Made by a program: the position numbers and the translations under genes | The notes under the pieces: model-generated | The model's input: only the letters and a program-made list of their open reading frames with translations | Told to the model about the DNA's origin: nothing | Databases searched by the model: none | Assembly (NCBI RefSeq): GCF_003202205.1 | Contig: NZ_PDOG01000001.1 | Span: forward strand, 1,169,117-1,233,116 | DNA: 64,000 bases | From: Halomonas sp. LBP4 | GTDB taxonomy: Bacteria; Pseudomonadota; Gammaproteobacteria; Pseudomonadales; Halomonadaceae | Direction: 5' to 3' | In this document: positions 56,701 through 63,937 of the stretch, one piece after another | Position numbering within the stretch: the first letter of the stretch is position 1 | Layout: the number at the start of each line of letters is the position of its first letter

Positions 56701-57599
56701 CCGAGCCGACGGCAGCCACTGCGACCCTGGCCGAGCCCACCACACCGCTGGAGGCCACCGCCTTCGAGGTGCTCGACGAGCCCCGCGACAGCGCCGCCGA
56801 GCCGCTGACGCCCAGTCTGCACCGCTTCCCCCGCGGCCCCGGCCCCGGCACTTTTCTCCATGGCCTGCTGGAGTGGGCCGGCCAGCACGGCTTCGCCCGG
56901 GCCAGCCGGGACGCCGCCCAACGCGAGGACATGCTCGCCCGGCGCACCCAACTGCGCGGCTGGACGCCCTGGCTTGCCACCCTCGACGGCTGGCTGGCCG
57001 CCCTGCTGGAGACCCCGCTGCCGCTGCCCGAGGCGGGCCGGGTGCGGCTCAGCGAGCTCGGCGTCTACCAGGTGGAGATGGAGTTCTGGTTCGCCGCCAG
57101 CCGCGTCGACACCCGCGTCCTGGACGCCCCGGTAAGCACTCACACTCTCGGTGGTGCTCCACGCCCGGCGCTCGACGCCGACACCCTCAACGGCATGCTC
57201 AAGGGCTTCATCGACCTGGTCTTCGAACACCGGGGGCGCTACTACGTGCTCGACTGGAAATCCAACCACCTGGGGCCGGACGACGACGCCTACACTCCGA
57301 CGGCCATGCGTGACGCCATGCTCGACAAGCGCTACGACCTGCAGGCCGCGCTCTACCTGCTGGCGTTGCACCGGCTGCTCAAGGCGCGCCTGCCGGACTA
57401 TGACTACGACCACCATATCGGCGGCTCGCTGACCGTCTTCCTACGCGGGGTCGGCTCCGCCACTGCCACTGAGGGCCGCGGCGTCCACGCCGAACGCCCA
57501 CCGCGGGCCCTGATCGAGACCCTGGACGCGCTGTTCCAGGGCCAGGCCCCGGCAGCGACCCCTCACTCCCCGCAGGCGGAGGCGGAGGCGCCACAATGA
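53712..57599 (+). CDS. recB: Exodeoxyribonuclease V subunit beta (RecB)
   Basis: A 1295-residue 3'-5' helicase and nuclease. Walker A is EASAGTGKTFTIALL. Other helicase motifs are VALVDEFQDTDPVQY, FLIGDPKQAIYAFRGAD and VITIHKSKGLEYPLVFLP. The C-terminal nuclease has VLDWKSNHLG (D...DxK). Two tracts look inserted: residues about 93-107 come from a double GGGGTC palindrome, and an 18-base repeat occurs twice in the last third. Frame is kept throughout. It overlaps recC and recD by ATGA. Confidence 0.95.
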   Translation: MSEVTELNPLDFPLHGSRLIEASAGTGKTFTIALLYVRLVLGARTAQDDAAFSRPLTPPEILVVTFTNAATQELRERIRARLVEAAEVFQSQHWGQTPKSTEGSDPKADPLLVALRDDYDPAGWPACARRLQLAAEWMDEAAVSTIHSWCYRMLREHAFDSGSLFSLELETDQSELEQEVVRDYWRSFYYPLGAEALAEITRYWDAPTNTRASLHGAVRRLLAECDALSPDAPPPAETLATTRAERDARLAELKPPWMQWVDELGQLFDEGQQAKAFNAGKMRKDHRGNWLQKIRDWADSDQLWPELDKKAAAWKRLTPEGIAEIWKGEPPTHPALDAFRDLPAALEALPDPRADLLIHAVQWCRARLEREQQRRAEMGPNDLLTHLDRALAGPSGEALAEQIRRQFPVALVDEFQDTDPVQYRIFDRVYRLADNARGNSHSDPHSTGVFLIGDPKQAIYAFRGADIHTYLQARRDTAGRHVTLGTNYRSSAAMVAAVNRCFAYAEAHPPGAFLFKQAGESGNPVPFVPVKAKGRKDALTIDGQPQPALTLWRLDADEPLSKTAYHGEMAERCASQMVALLERGRRGEAGFHDGDALRPLAPSDMAVLVNGLGEARAIRQALARRGVKSVYLSDKDKVFASPMAGELDAWLRACAESPSSSSEHERRLRAALATPTLGLGLAELDRLNQDELAWEARVLQFRDYHRLWQRQGVLPLVRRLMNDFEVPGRLLGGGPASDGERHLTDLLHLGELLQHASQELDGEHALIRFLAESIADPDDQGDAHKLRLESDADLVQVITIHKSKGLEYPLVFLPFICGHRATRADDSPLRWHDAEGRLRISLEADEATLALADRERLGEDLRKLYVALTRARHATWLGMAPLKSGEGSAIGQLLADGAPLEPAAFAPALEALKGEEAAIAIEPAPPATATLFRPDERQAALGEALTPQRPAREQWWIASYSALRTSGLIATPLATPDAAPVSTHPLHSAPTTAPESPEPTAATATLAEPTTPLEATAFEVLDEPRDSAAEPLTPSLHRFPRGPGPGTFLHGLLEWAGQHGFARASRDAAQREDMLARRTQLRGWTPWLATLDGWLAALLETPLPLPEAGRVRLSELGVYQVEMEFWFAASRVDTRVLDAPVSTHTLGGAPRPALDADTLNGMLKGFIDLVFEHRGRYYVLDWKSNHLGPDDDAYTPTAMRDAMLDKRYDLQAALYLLALHRLLKARLPDYDYDHHIGGSLTVFLRGVGSATATEGRGVHAERPPRALIETLDALFQGQAPAATPHSPQAEAEAPQ
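53990..54029. repeat. Paired palindromes inside recB
   Basis: TTGGGGTCAGACCCCAA (53990-54006) and GGGGTCTGACCCC (54017-54029) lie 10 bp apart in recB and pair with themselves and each other. They encode WGQTPKSTEGSDPK, a linker with no counterpart I know in RecB. GGGGTC/GACCCC palindromes of this sort are typical of dispersed REP-like elements. Confidence 0.75.
56646..56663. repeat. 18-bp repeat in recB, copy 1
   Basis: GCCCCGGTAAGCACTCAC, identical to 57126-57143. It encodes APVSTH in the variable linker before the nuclease domain (next residues PLHSAPTT). Confidence 0.7.
57126..57158. repeat. 18-bp repeat in recB, copy 2, with hairpin
   Basis: The same 18 bases as 56646-56663, followed by an arm GTGGTGCT (57151-57158) that pairs with AGCACTCAC allowing one bulge. 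This makes a small REP-like hairpin inside the coding region (APVSTHTLGGAP). Confidence 0.6.
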
Positions 57600-59899
57600 G
57601 AGACCTGTTCGACGACCTCGACGATGCCCCCGAGCCGCCGTCTCGGCCGGATCGGCCCCATCCGGCACTGAGCGATACCGCCGCGCTGGTGGCTCTGCTC
57701 GAGCGCTGGGTGGCACGCGGCTGGCTGCGCGCCCTGGACCGCGCCCTGGTGGTGTTCCTGCACCGCGAGGTCCCCGATGCCCCCGCCCCGCTGCTGCTCG
57801 CCGCGGCGCTGGCCAGCCACCAGCTCGGCCGCGGCCATGTGTGCCTCGACCTCGCCGCCACCCTGGCCGCGCCGGACCTGGCGCTCTCGCTGCCGCCGGA
57901 GGGCGACGACCTCAGCGACCCGCCGCCGCTGCCCAGCCAAGTGCTCGACGGCCTGACCCTGGACGCCTGGCAGCAAGCCCTCGCTCACCCCGGCCTGGTC
58001 GCCGACGGCGACCACGGCGCCCCCGGCCACACCCCGCTGGTGCGCGGCGCCACCGCGCCTGGTCATCAACACCAAAGCCCCCGGCTCTACCTGCGCCGCT
58101 ACTGGCAGTACGAGCAGGATATCCGCCACCACATCTCGACGAGACTGGGCACAAGCGACGATGCCTGTAGGAGCACGGCTCCGCCGCGCGATGGCGCCGA
58201 CAGGCGCCCGGATCACGCCACCAACACCGCCACCCTCGCCGCCGCCCTCGACGCCCTCTTCCCGGCCGGCGCCGAACTCGACTGGCAGCAGGCCGCCTGC
58301 GCCCTCGCCGCCCGCTCGCCCTTCGCGGTGATCACCGGCGGCCCCGGCACCGGCAAGACCACCACCGTGGTCAAGCTGCTCGCCCTGCTCCAGGCCCTGC
58401 AGCTCGGCCGGGAAGACCGCCACGCCCTGCGCATCCGCCTCGCCGCGCCCACCGGCAAGGCCGCGGCACGCCTCAACGACTCCATCGCCAAGCAGGTCAA
58501 GGGCCTCTCGCTGGTGGAGCTGGCCGGCGCCGTGGGGAAACAGGGTGTGGATATCTCGACCCTGCGCGACAGCATTCCCACCGACGTCACCACCCTGCAC
58601 CGCCTGCTCGGCTCGCGGCCGGATACCCGCCACTTCCGCCACCACGCCGGCAACCCGCTGGCCCTGGACCTGCTGGTGATCGACGAGGCCTCGATGGTGG
58701 ATATCGAGATGATGGCGGCGGTGCTCACCGCCCTGCCGCCCCGCGCCCGGCTGGTGCTGCTCGGCGACAAGGACCAGCTCGCCTCGGTGGAGGCCGGCGC
58801 CGTGCTCGGCGACCTCTGCCAGCGTGCCGAAGGCGGCCACTACACGCCCCAGACCGCCGAGTGGCTGGAGGCGGTCACCGGCGCCCCGCTGCCGGCGGAT
58901 TACCGCGACGACCAAGGCAAGCCGCTGGACCAGGCCATCGCCATGCTGCGGGTCAGCCACCGCTTCGACGCCGCCAGCGGCATCGGCCGACTCGCCGAGG
59001 CCGTCAACCGGCCGCTGGATGCTGGCCATACGGCCAAGGAGAAACGCCGCGCCGTGCGCCAGGTGTTCGAGCACACGCCGGCCTACGCCGACCTGGCCCG
59101 ATTGCGCCTGGCCGACGCCAACGACCCGGCCCTGGACAAGCTGGTGGTGGAGGGCAATCCGGCCGGCTTCGTCGACGCCGGCCAGGGCCGCCGCGATCCT
59201 CGCGGCGAGCCGCTGGCGCCGCCCATCGGCTACCGCCACTACCTGGAGGTGCTACGCGACCAGCGCCCCGACCAGCCCAGCTTCGGCGAGGCCGGCAGCG
59301 AGGAACGCGCGCCATATGATGCCTGGGCCCGGGCGGTGCTCGAGGCCCACGGCCGCTTCCAGCTGCTCTGCGCCCTGCGCCGCGGCCCCTGGGGCATCGA
59401 GGGCCTCAACCCGCGCATCGGCCAGGCGCTGCGCCGCGCCAGGCTGATCGCGGCCTCGGATCATGAACTGGAGAGCGGCTGGTTCGAGGGCCGCCCGGTG
59501 CTGGTCACCCGCAACGACTACGGCCTGGGGCTGATGAACGGCGATATCGGCATCACCCTGGCGCTGCCGGACGCCCGCCAGCCCGGCCGCACGCTGCTGC
59601 GCGTCGCCTTCCCCGCCAGCGACGGCAGTGGCCAGATCAAGTGGGTGCTGCCCAGCCGCCTGCAGGCGGTGGAGACCGTCTTCGCCATGACGGTGCACAA
59701 GTCCCAGGGCTCGGAATTCACCCACACCGCCCTGCTGCTCCCCGACGCCCCCAACCCCATCCTCACCCGGGAGCTGGTCTACACCGGCATCACCCGCGCG
59801 AGGGACTGGCTCACCGTGGTGGAAACAGGCCGCGGCATGCTGGATGAAGCGGTGACAAGGGAAGTGCTAAGGGTGAGTGGGTTGGGGAGCTTACGGTAA
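57596..59899 (+). CDS. recD: Exodeoxyribonuclease V subunit alpha (RecD)
   Basis: A 767-residue 5'-3' helicase (SF1B). Walker A is ITGGPGTGKTTTVVKL. Walker B is LLVIDEASMVDIEMM, with LLGDKDQLASVEAG next and the C-terminal VFAMTVHKSQGSEFTHT. It is longer than usual RecD (about 600-650); an inserted tract near residues 185-205 derives from a REP-like hairpin, and the stretch after the ATPase core is also long. Its last 17 codons have a second, diverged copy at 60590-60640 beyond the BrnTA genes. Confidence 0.94.
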   Translation: MRDLFDDLDDAPEPPSRPDRPHPALSDTAALVALLERWVARGWLRALDRALVVFLHREVPDAPAPLLLAAALASHQLGRGHVCLDLAATLAAPDLALSLPPEGDDLSDPPPLPSQVLDGLTLDAWQQALAHPGLVADGDHGAPGHTPLVRGATAPGHQHQSPRLYLRRYWQYEQDIRHHISTRLGTSDDACRSTAPPRDGADRRPDHATNTATLAAALDALFPAGAELDWQQAACALAARSPFAVITGGPGTGKTTTVVKLLALLQALQLGREDRHALRIRLAAPTGKAAARLNDSIAKQVKGLSLVELAGAVGKQGVDISTLRDSIPTDVTTLHRLLGSRPDTRHFRHHAGNPLALDLLVIDEASMVDIEMMAAVLTALPPRARLVLLGDKDQLASVEAGAVLGDLCQRAEGGHYTPQTAEWLEAVTGAPLPADYRDDQGKPLDQAIAMLRVSHRFDAASGIGRLAEAVNRPLDAGHTAKEKRRAVRQVFEHTPAYADLARLRLADANDPALDKLVVEGNPAGFVDAGQGRRDPRGEPLAPPIGYRHYLEVLRDQRPDQPSFGEAGSEERAPYDAWARAVLEAHGRFQLLCALRRGPWGIEGLNPRIGQALRRARLIAASDHELESGWFEGRPVLVTRNDYGLGLMNGDIGITLALPDARQPGRTLLRVAFPASDGSGQIKWVLPSRLQAVETVFAMTVHKSQGSEFTHTALLLPDAPNPILTRELVYTGITRARDWLTVVETGRGMLDEAVTREVLRVSGLGSLR
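58163..58205. repeat. REP-like hairpin element inside recD
   Basis: Outer arms GCCTGT / ACAGGC (58163-58168 and 58200-58205) enclose GGAGC-ACG-GCTCC (58170-58182). The TGTAGGAGC... core is the form of Pseudomonas-type REP sequences. It encodes CRSTAPPRDGADR in frame within recD, between RRYWQYEQDIRHHI and the ATPase core. Confidence 0.72.
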
Positions 59900-59995
59900 C
59901 CGCTGTCGTGCATGAGAAAACTTTCAGGTGACCTGCGCAAGACGCGTGCCACATGCACTTCGGGAACCGAGCGGGAGATGTTTGGCCAGCCTTCC

Positions 59996-60025
59996 TTGAC
60001 GGCTTTGTATATGGTGATAATATAC
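59996..60025 (+). promoter_or_regulatory. Promoter/operator of brnTA
   Basis: TTGACG (59996-60001) with an AT-rich -10 region around 60016-60023. A 6-7-6 inverted repeat GTATAT/ATATAC (60007-60012, 60020-60025) covers it. It ends 4 bases before brnT, as expected for autorepression by the BrnA antitoxin. Confidence 0.6.
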
Positions 60026-60029
60026 ATTT

Positions 60030-60341
60030 ATGATCAATTGGGCACGAGTTACCGGCTTTGACTGGGACGAGGGCAACTCCCGCAAGAACGTGGAGAAGCA
60101 CGGTGTCGGCCAGTCCGAAGCGGAATCGATCTTCTTCAATGAGCCGCTTCTGGTTCTGGAAGACGCCAGGCATAGCCAGGCCGAAGCCCGTTTCCATGCC
60201 CTTGGTGAAACGGATGACGCGCGGCAGTTGCATATCACGTTCACGTTGAGACAGGACGGTACGCTGATACGAGTGATATCCGCTCGCGCCATGCACCGCA
60301 AAGAGAGGGCTGCTTATGAGCAAGCAAAAAAAGATGCCTGA
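60030..60341 (+). CDS. brnT: BrnT-family toxin
   Basis: A 103-residue RelE-like ribonuclease toxin. Family marks are FDWDEGNSRKNVEKHGV at the start, EARFHALGETDDARQLHITFTL in the middle (given here as EARFHALGETDD) and IRVISARAMHRKERAAYE at the end. It has no clear ribosome site of its own beyond the AT-rich leader. The antitoxin gene overlaps its 3' end by 26 bp. Codon use and lower GC differ from recBCD. Confidence 0.92.
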   Translation: MINWARVTGFDWDEGNSRKNVEKHGVGQSEAESIFFNEPLLVLEDARHSQAEARFHALGETDDARQLHITFTLRQDGTLIRVISARAMHRKERAAYEQAKKDA

Positions 60342-60591
60342 GTTCAAGACCGAAGAAGAGGAACGGGAGTTCTGGGAAACCCACGACTCGTCCGACTACG
60401 TGGACTGGAGCCAGGCAGAACCCGCCTCTTTTCCGAAACTGAAGCCATCCACGAAGACTATCTCGCTTCGTCTGCCTGAAGCGTTACTCGACCGGATCAA
60501 GATCGAGGCCAACAAGCGAGATATGCCCTATCAATCCCTGATCAAAGCTTGGCTTGCGGATGATGTCAACGACAGCCGCCGGACCGGGTGA
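60316..60591 (+). CDS. brnA: BrnA-family antitoxin (CopG-like)
   Basis: A 91-residue antitoxin. The N-terminal acidic part (FKTEEEEREFWETHDSSDYV) binds the toxin. The C-terminal ribbon-helix-helix has KTISLRLPEALLDRIKIEAN and MPYQSLIKAWLAD. It overlaps brnT, and its stop runs into the displaced recD tail at 60590. Confidence 0.9.
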   Translation: MSKQKKMPEFKTEEEEREFWETHDSSDYVDWSQAEPASFPKLKPSTKTISLRLPEALLDRIKIEANKRDMPYQSLIKAWLADDVNDSRRTG

Positions 60592-60640
60592 AGCCGTGAC
60601 CAGGGAAGTGATGCTGGTAAGTGGATTGAGGAAATTATAG
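60590..60640 (+). pseudogene. Displaced second copy of the recD 3' end
   Basis: Reads EAVTREVMLVSGLRKL then TAG, matching the RecD C-terminus EAVTREVLRVSGLGSLR. It begins on the brnA stop codon. The toxin-antitoxin genes thus lie between two versions of the same recD end, as if inserted there with the end restored. Confidence 0.85.
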
Positions 60641-60645
60641 GAAGA

Positions 60646-60677
60646 GCTGCCGCCGCAAGAAGTAGCGGTGGCAGCTA
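60646..60677. terminator. Hairpin after the displaced recD tail
   Basis: GCTGCCGCCGC pairs with GCGGTGGCAGC (one mismatch, 10-base loop). No T run follows, so it may be a weak or rho-assisted stop for brnTA or the old recBCD terminator. Confidence 0.45.
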
Positions 60678-60772
60678 TCGGCCAAAATCGGACAATCGTC
60701 TATAGCTAATATAATGCCAGGGCAAGCCGTCTCTCGGCGCGCCAGGGCAAGACGTTCTGCTTGATTGACCTA

Positions 60773-61012
60773 TTAGGCACAACAAACACTGAACGGTCTT
60801 GCAGGACCGACAGCATGAAGCGAACCGCGTTTAAGCGCCGTCCACTTGCCGATTACGGGCGGCCAGTCGTTGATCTGATCGCGGGATGTAACACCGTCGA
60901 GGACTGACGTCATTTCGTCGACGCACACGCTGCCGTAGTCAGCTAGGGCGAGAGCAGGAATAAAGGTTAGAGCAGCTATCAACTTAGCTTTCTTGTGACC
61001 GTGCAGTGGCAC
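60773..61012 (-). CDS. Possible small exported protein, unknown
   Basis: 79 codons. A Lys-containing start and hydrophobic run (KKAKLIAALTFIPALALA) look like a signal peptide with cleavage before DYGSV, leaving a short Cys-containing product. The start is uncertain (GTG at 61012 or a later TTG). It overlaps the upstream small gene by 34 bp. It lies in lower-GC accessory DNA. Not recognised. Confidence 0.4.
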   Translation of the reverse strand: MPLHGHKKAKLIAALTFIPALALADYGSVCVDEMTSVLDGVTSRDQINDWPPVIGKWTALKRGSLHAVGPARPFSVCCA

Positions 61013-61197
61013 ACATCGCCGTCGATACTATCAATGCGAACAACAACTGGTCGATCCTCAGCCGGGTCTTCGGTAAACAGGAGCCAGCTATTGGAATCGA
61101 GCCCCCGGACATATTCCCTGCCCACCTCAGGCTCCTTCACCTGATCCGTGCCAATCTTTGTGGTCATGCCAACCTCAAGTCGTCTTATATCTTGCAT
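60979..61197 (-). CDS. Small protein of unknown function
   Basis: 72 codons with a strong ribosome site (AGGAGA) before the ATG at 61197; a second ATG ten codons on also has GAGG upstream. The product is acidic and beta-like (VKEPEVGREYVRGLDSNS, VVVRIDSIDGDVCHCTV), possibly a small barrel. No family recognised. Lower GC than recBCD. Confidence 0.55.
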   Translation of the reverse strand: MQDIRRLEVGMTTKIGTDQVKEPEVGREYVRGLDSNSWLLFTEDPAEDRPVVVRIDSIDGDVCHCTVTRKLS

Positions 61198-61368
61198 GGA
61201 CTTCTCCTATGTCAAAGAAAACAGAATTACCACCTGCCAAGGCGTCCGCTCTGGTTCATAAGCTGCTTTACCTATACCATCAGGGTAGACTAACGTTCCC
61301 CATTCGGCCAGAAACTGACCCCAACGGACAGCGCCTTTGACGCGTCCGCTGGATAGTTGTTTAGCCTA

Positions 61369-62415
61369 TTATGAATCCGAAAGACCTGTTACAAAATTGA
61401 CAGCTTTATTTAGGTGCTCGGCTCCACGAACCCAGCGAGGATGGCCCGTACGCAAGCAGTGAATATTGCCAATCTTGAAGTGCCATAGACGGCGCGGCTC
61501 GAACACTTCAACCGTCTTATAGCCAGGGAAGCACTCCTTAAGGTACCTGTCTCGTGTCGGACCAGTTGTAAAGATGACTACCTGCGGTTGGAGGATATCG
61601 ATCTGTGCTCTCAGCAGATCATATGAAAGCTGCTTGGCAGCACGGAAGACGTCATCTGGGAGTCGGAGGGGACTTCCCGACTCAAAGCTTACGCAAAACT
61701 GGTTTGACCAAACCGCTGCATCTCGCGAGCCTGGCGCAACCTGAGACGAAACGTGCCTGTAGAACTGCAAGAACTTGCTTCGCCTAGCTCCATAGGACGC
61801 AAAATCCTGGGCACACTGCATTGAAGCATCAACTCCTGCGTCATTCACCAACCTTGTATTGCGGAGTTCACATGATTCATTCCGCCATCCACGGGTCTCT
61901 TGTCCCACGACTATGACTCGCGGATTGCTGGCGAAGTAGCTCTCAGCTGGGCATGGGAGAAAGACACCGGACAGAGCATCCGGAGCAGAAAATAGAGTTT
62001 CAAGATCTGCACGCTTTAGCGCTTCTATATAAGCCGACCTCAGCTCTTCTACCGCTTCAGAGTGCTGTGACAAGCGTTTTACCCTTCCGGCCTCCTCGCG
62101 CGCCACCCAGCAAACAGATACATCTCCGTTCTCTATGCGTAGCAGTGCTCCGTCCGCGGGTTCAGCGCAATGGGACCGCCTGTGGGACATTTCCTTATCA
62201 ACTCGCAGCAGCAGTTTGTGGTGGTACTTCTCTGCGAAAAGCACATCAGAGACTACATCATCGAAAACGAATCTGGAGTGCCCAACACCGTGCTCATCAG
62301 GCCAGCTACAGAAAACGGCCGAGCCGTTCACCTGCGTGCGAGAGACCGATAAGGGGAGCTCTACGGGTAGCGCGGCGTAACCTCGGCTTTGGTCGTCAAA
62401 AAGCTTATTCATCAA
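61369..62415 (-). CDS. Protein of unknown function, possible uracil-DNA-glycosylase-like fold
   Basis: A 348-residue protein. The C-terminal half has the order of a UDG-superfamily domain: a first strand and turn RVIVVGQETRGWRNE, a middle WSNQFCVSF, a core strand QPQVVIFTTGPTRDRYL and a late HPRW after CLRTG. The N-terminal 130 residues are unassigned, with AVFCSWPDEHGVGHSRFVFD. GC and codon use are clearly unlike recBCD, which suggests transfer. The fold call is by eye only; a nuclease or glycosylase of a defence system is one possibility. Confidence 0.6.
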   Translation of the reverse strand: MMNKLFDDQSRGYAALPVELPLSVSRTQVNGSAVFCSWPDEHGVGHSRFVFDDVVSDVLFAEKYHHKLLLRVDKEMSHRRSHCAEPADGALLRIENGDVSVCWVAREEAGRVKRLSQHSEAVEELRSAYIEALKRADLETLFSAPDALSGVFLPCPAESYFASNPRVIVVGQETRGWRNESCELRNTRLVNDAGVDASMQCAQDFASYGARRSKFLQFYRHVSSQVAPGSRDAAVWSNQFCVSFESGSPLRLPDDVFRAAKQLSYDLLRAQIDILQPQVVIFTTGPTRDRYLKECFPGYKTVEVFEPRRLWHFKIGNIHCLRTGHPRWVRGAEHLNKAVNFVTGLSDS

Positions 62416-62502
62416 TTATCCTCGTGCTAGCCACATAACACGGACTGACATACCAGATGAATTTTCCAGCATGTCGACTTTGGACCGTGTCCGGCCATTC
62501 AT

Positions 62503-62835
62503 TCACCTCAACCTCTTACCATCAAATGCCACCCTCCCCTCAATCGCCTCCATCCCATCCTTCGGCCACTCATAGCTCCACGCCACATCAGCATAATCGC
62601 CAACCGAGAAATACGAGGCATCGCCCTTGAACGGGCAGTGGATCACGGTCTCGGAGCGAGTCAGCAGGTCCATCCGCACATCCTCGCGCGGAATGTACTG
62701 CCGCGGCGGGTAGCCGCGTTCGCGGAGTTCGATGGCGCGGGTGGTGTCGGCGAGCAGGGTATCGTCGATGACAACCTGCACCCGGCGGTCGTGCGGGTGC
62801 AGGGTGATGCGGGGCGCGGGGGAATCCGTTGCCAT
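62503..62835 (-). CDS. DUF427 domain protein
   Basis: A 110-residue protein matching the DUF427 pattern: RPRVQ-like start region VQVVIDDTLLADTTRAIEL, then PREDVRMDLLTRSE, HCPFKGDASYFSV and WSYEWPKDGMEAIEGRVAFD. The family forms a small beta barrel of unknown activity, often single-gene. GC returns to the chromosomal level here. Confidence 0.88.
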   Translation of the reverse strand: MATDSPAPRITLHPHDRRVQVVIDDTLLADTTRAIELRERGYPPRQYIPREDVRMDLLTRSETVIHCPFKGDASYFSVGDYADVAWSYEWPKDGMEAIEGRVAFDGKRLR

Positions 62836-62940
62836 GTGGGCATCCCTTGCATACGGGCTGTGTCGTTATGTTAGTAAGTGTTTCAGCCTAGCACTCAAGC
62901 ATGGTTTTTCCCATGCGCTGGATCAACGGACCGGTGACGT

Positions 62941-63003
62941 CACTACCCCCTGCTGCTGCTCGACGCGCCCGATCCGATCCTCACCCGGGGTGCTGTTCAA
63001 GAA
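62941..63003 (+). pseudogene. Relic: internal piece of a recD gene near its 3' end
   Basis: The frame reads LLLLDAPDPILTRG, matching LLLPDAPNPILTRE of RecD (bases 59740-59790). About three quarters of the bases agree by eye over some 55 positions. It ends on the 3' end of the EAL gene. Confidence 0.6.
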
Positions 63004-63937
63004 CTTTCCCGATCGGACTCGGCAAGCTCCCGGGAGGCAGGCAAGGGGCCCGGCCGACCCAGCAGGTAGCCCTGCGCCTTGCGGACCCCGATCTCTCGCA
63101 GTGCTTGCAACTCGGCCTGCGTCTCGACGCCCTCGGCGAGCAGCCGGCTGCCCGTTTCGGCCGTGAAGCCCACCAGTGCCGCGGCCAGCGCTCGGCTGTC
63201 GCGGCGGTGGTCTATGCCGTGGGTCAGGGATCGATCCAGCTTGATGACGTCCGGCGCCAGGCGGAGGATATGGCGAAAGCTGGCATAGCCGGCGCCCGCA
63301 TCATCGATCGCCAGCCTGAGCCCTTGCCTGCGCATCTCGACCAGCGCCTCGAAGAGGCCGGCGTAGTCGTCAATGACATCGTGTTCGGTGACCTCGAGCA
63401 TCAGGCGGTCGAGGGGATAGGGCCCGAACAGAGCGGCAAGTCGGCCGGACAGGATGGTGGCCGGAGAGGCATTGAGCGACAGATAGGCCGTGTCGGGAAT
63501 CTCGGGCAGCGCCTCCAGCGCCAACTCGATGGCCGCCAGCTCCAGTTCCTCTCGCAGCCCCACTGTGGCGGCCTCCTCGAACCACTTGTCGGGACCTCGC
63601 TTCGGCTCGGCGACGAAGCGCGACAGCGCTTCATAACCGGCGATGCGCTGGTCGACGAGATCGTGCATGGGCTGGAAGACGATGTGGAAGCGACGCTGGT
63701 CGAGCACATCGCGTATTCTTGCCTCGGCGCCCTTCTGCCGTTGCTTGCGCTTGCGCTGGCGTTCAAGCTGCCGCGCAGCAAAGTCGGCAAAGACCCGCAT
63801 CATGGCCAAGTCACGCTCATTCAAGGTGGCGTCAGATTGGCGATCGAAGCAGCACAGCGTGCCGTAAACACTGCCATCCTGCAGGCGTATGGGCACGCTG
63901 AGATGGCCCCCAGTGTCAGGATGAGTGTCGTGCCCTC
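62997..63937 (-). pseudogene. EAL-domain c-di-GMP phosphodiesterase, 5' part cut off by an insertion sequence
   Basis: What remains is the second half of a GAF domain (GGHLSVPIRLQDGSVYGTLC) and a complete EAL domain. The EAL residues are present: GYEALSRF, LSLNASPATIL, LEVTEHDVIDDY, AIDDAGAGYAS, VIKLDRS and LAEGVET. The frame runs upstream to 63937 and stops at a TAA within the IS-like end. The GAF N-terminus and start codon are missing, so normal expression is lost unless an IS promoter drives an internal GTG at 63896. Confidence 0.75.
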
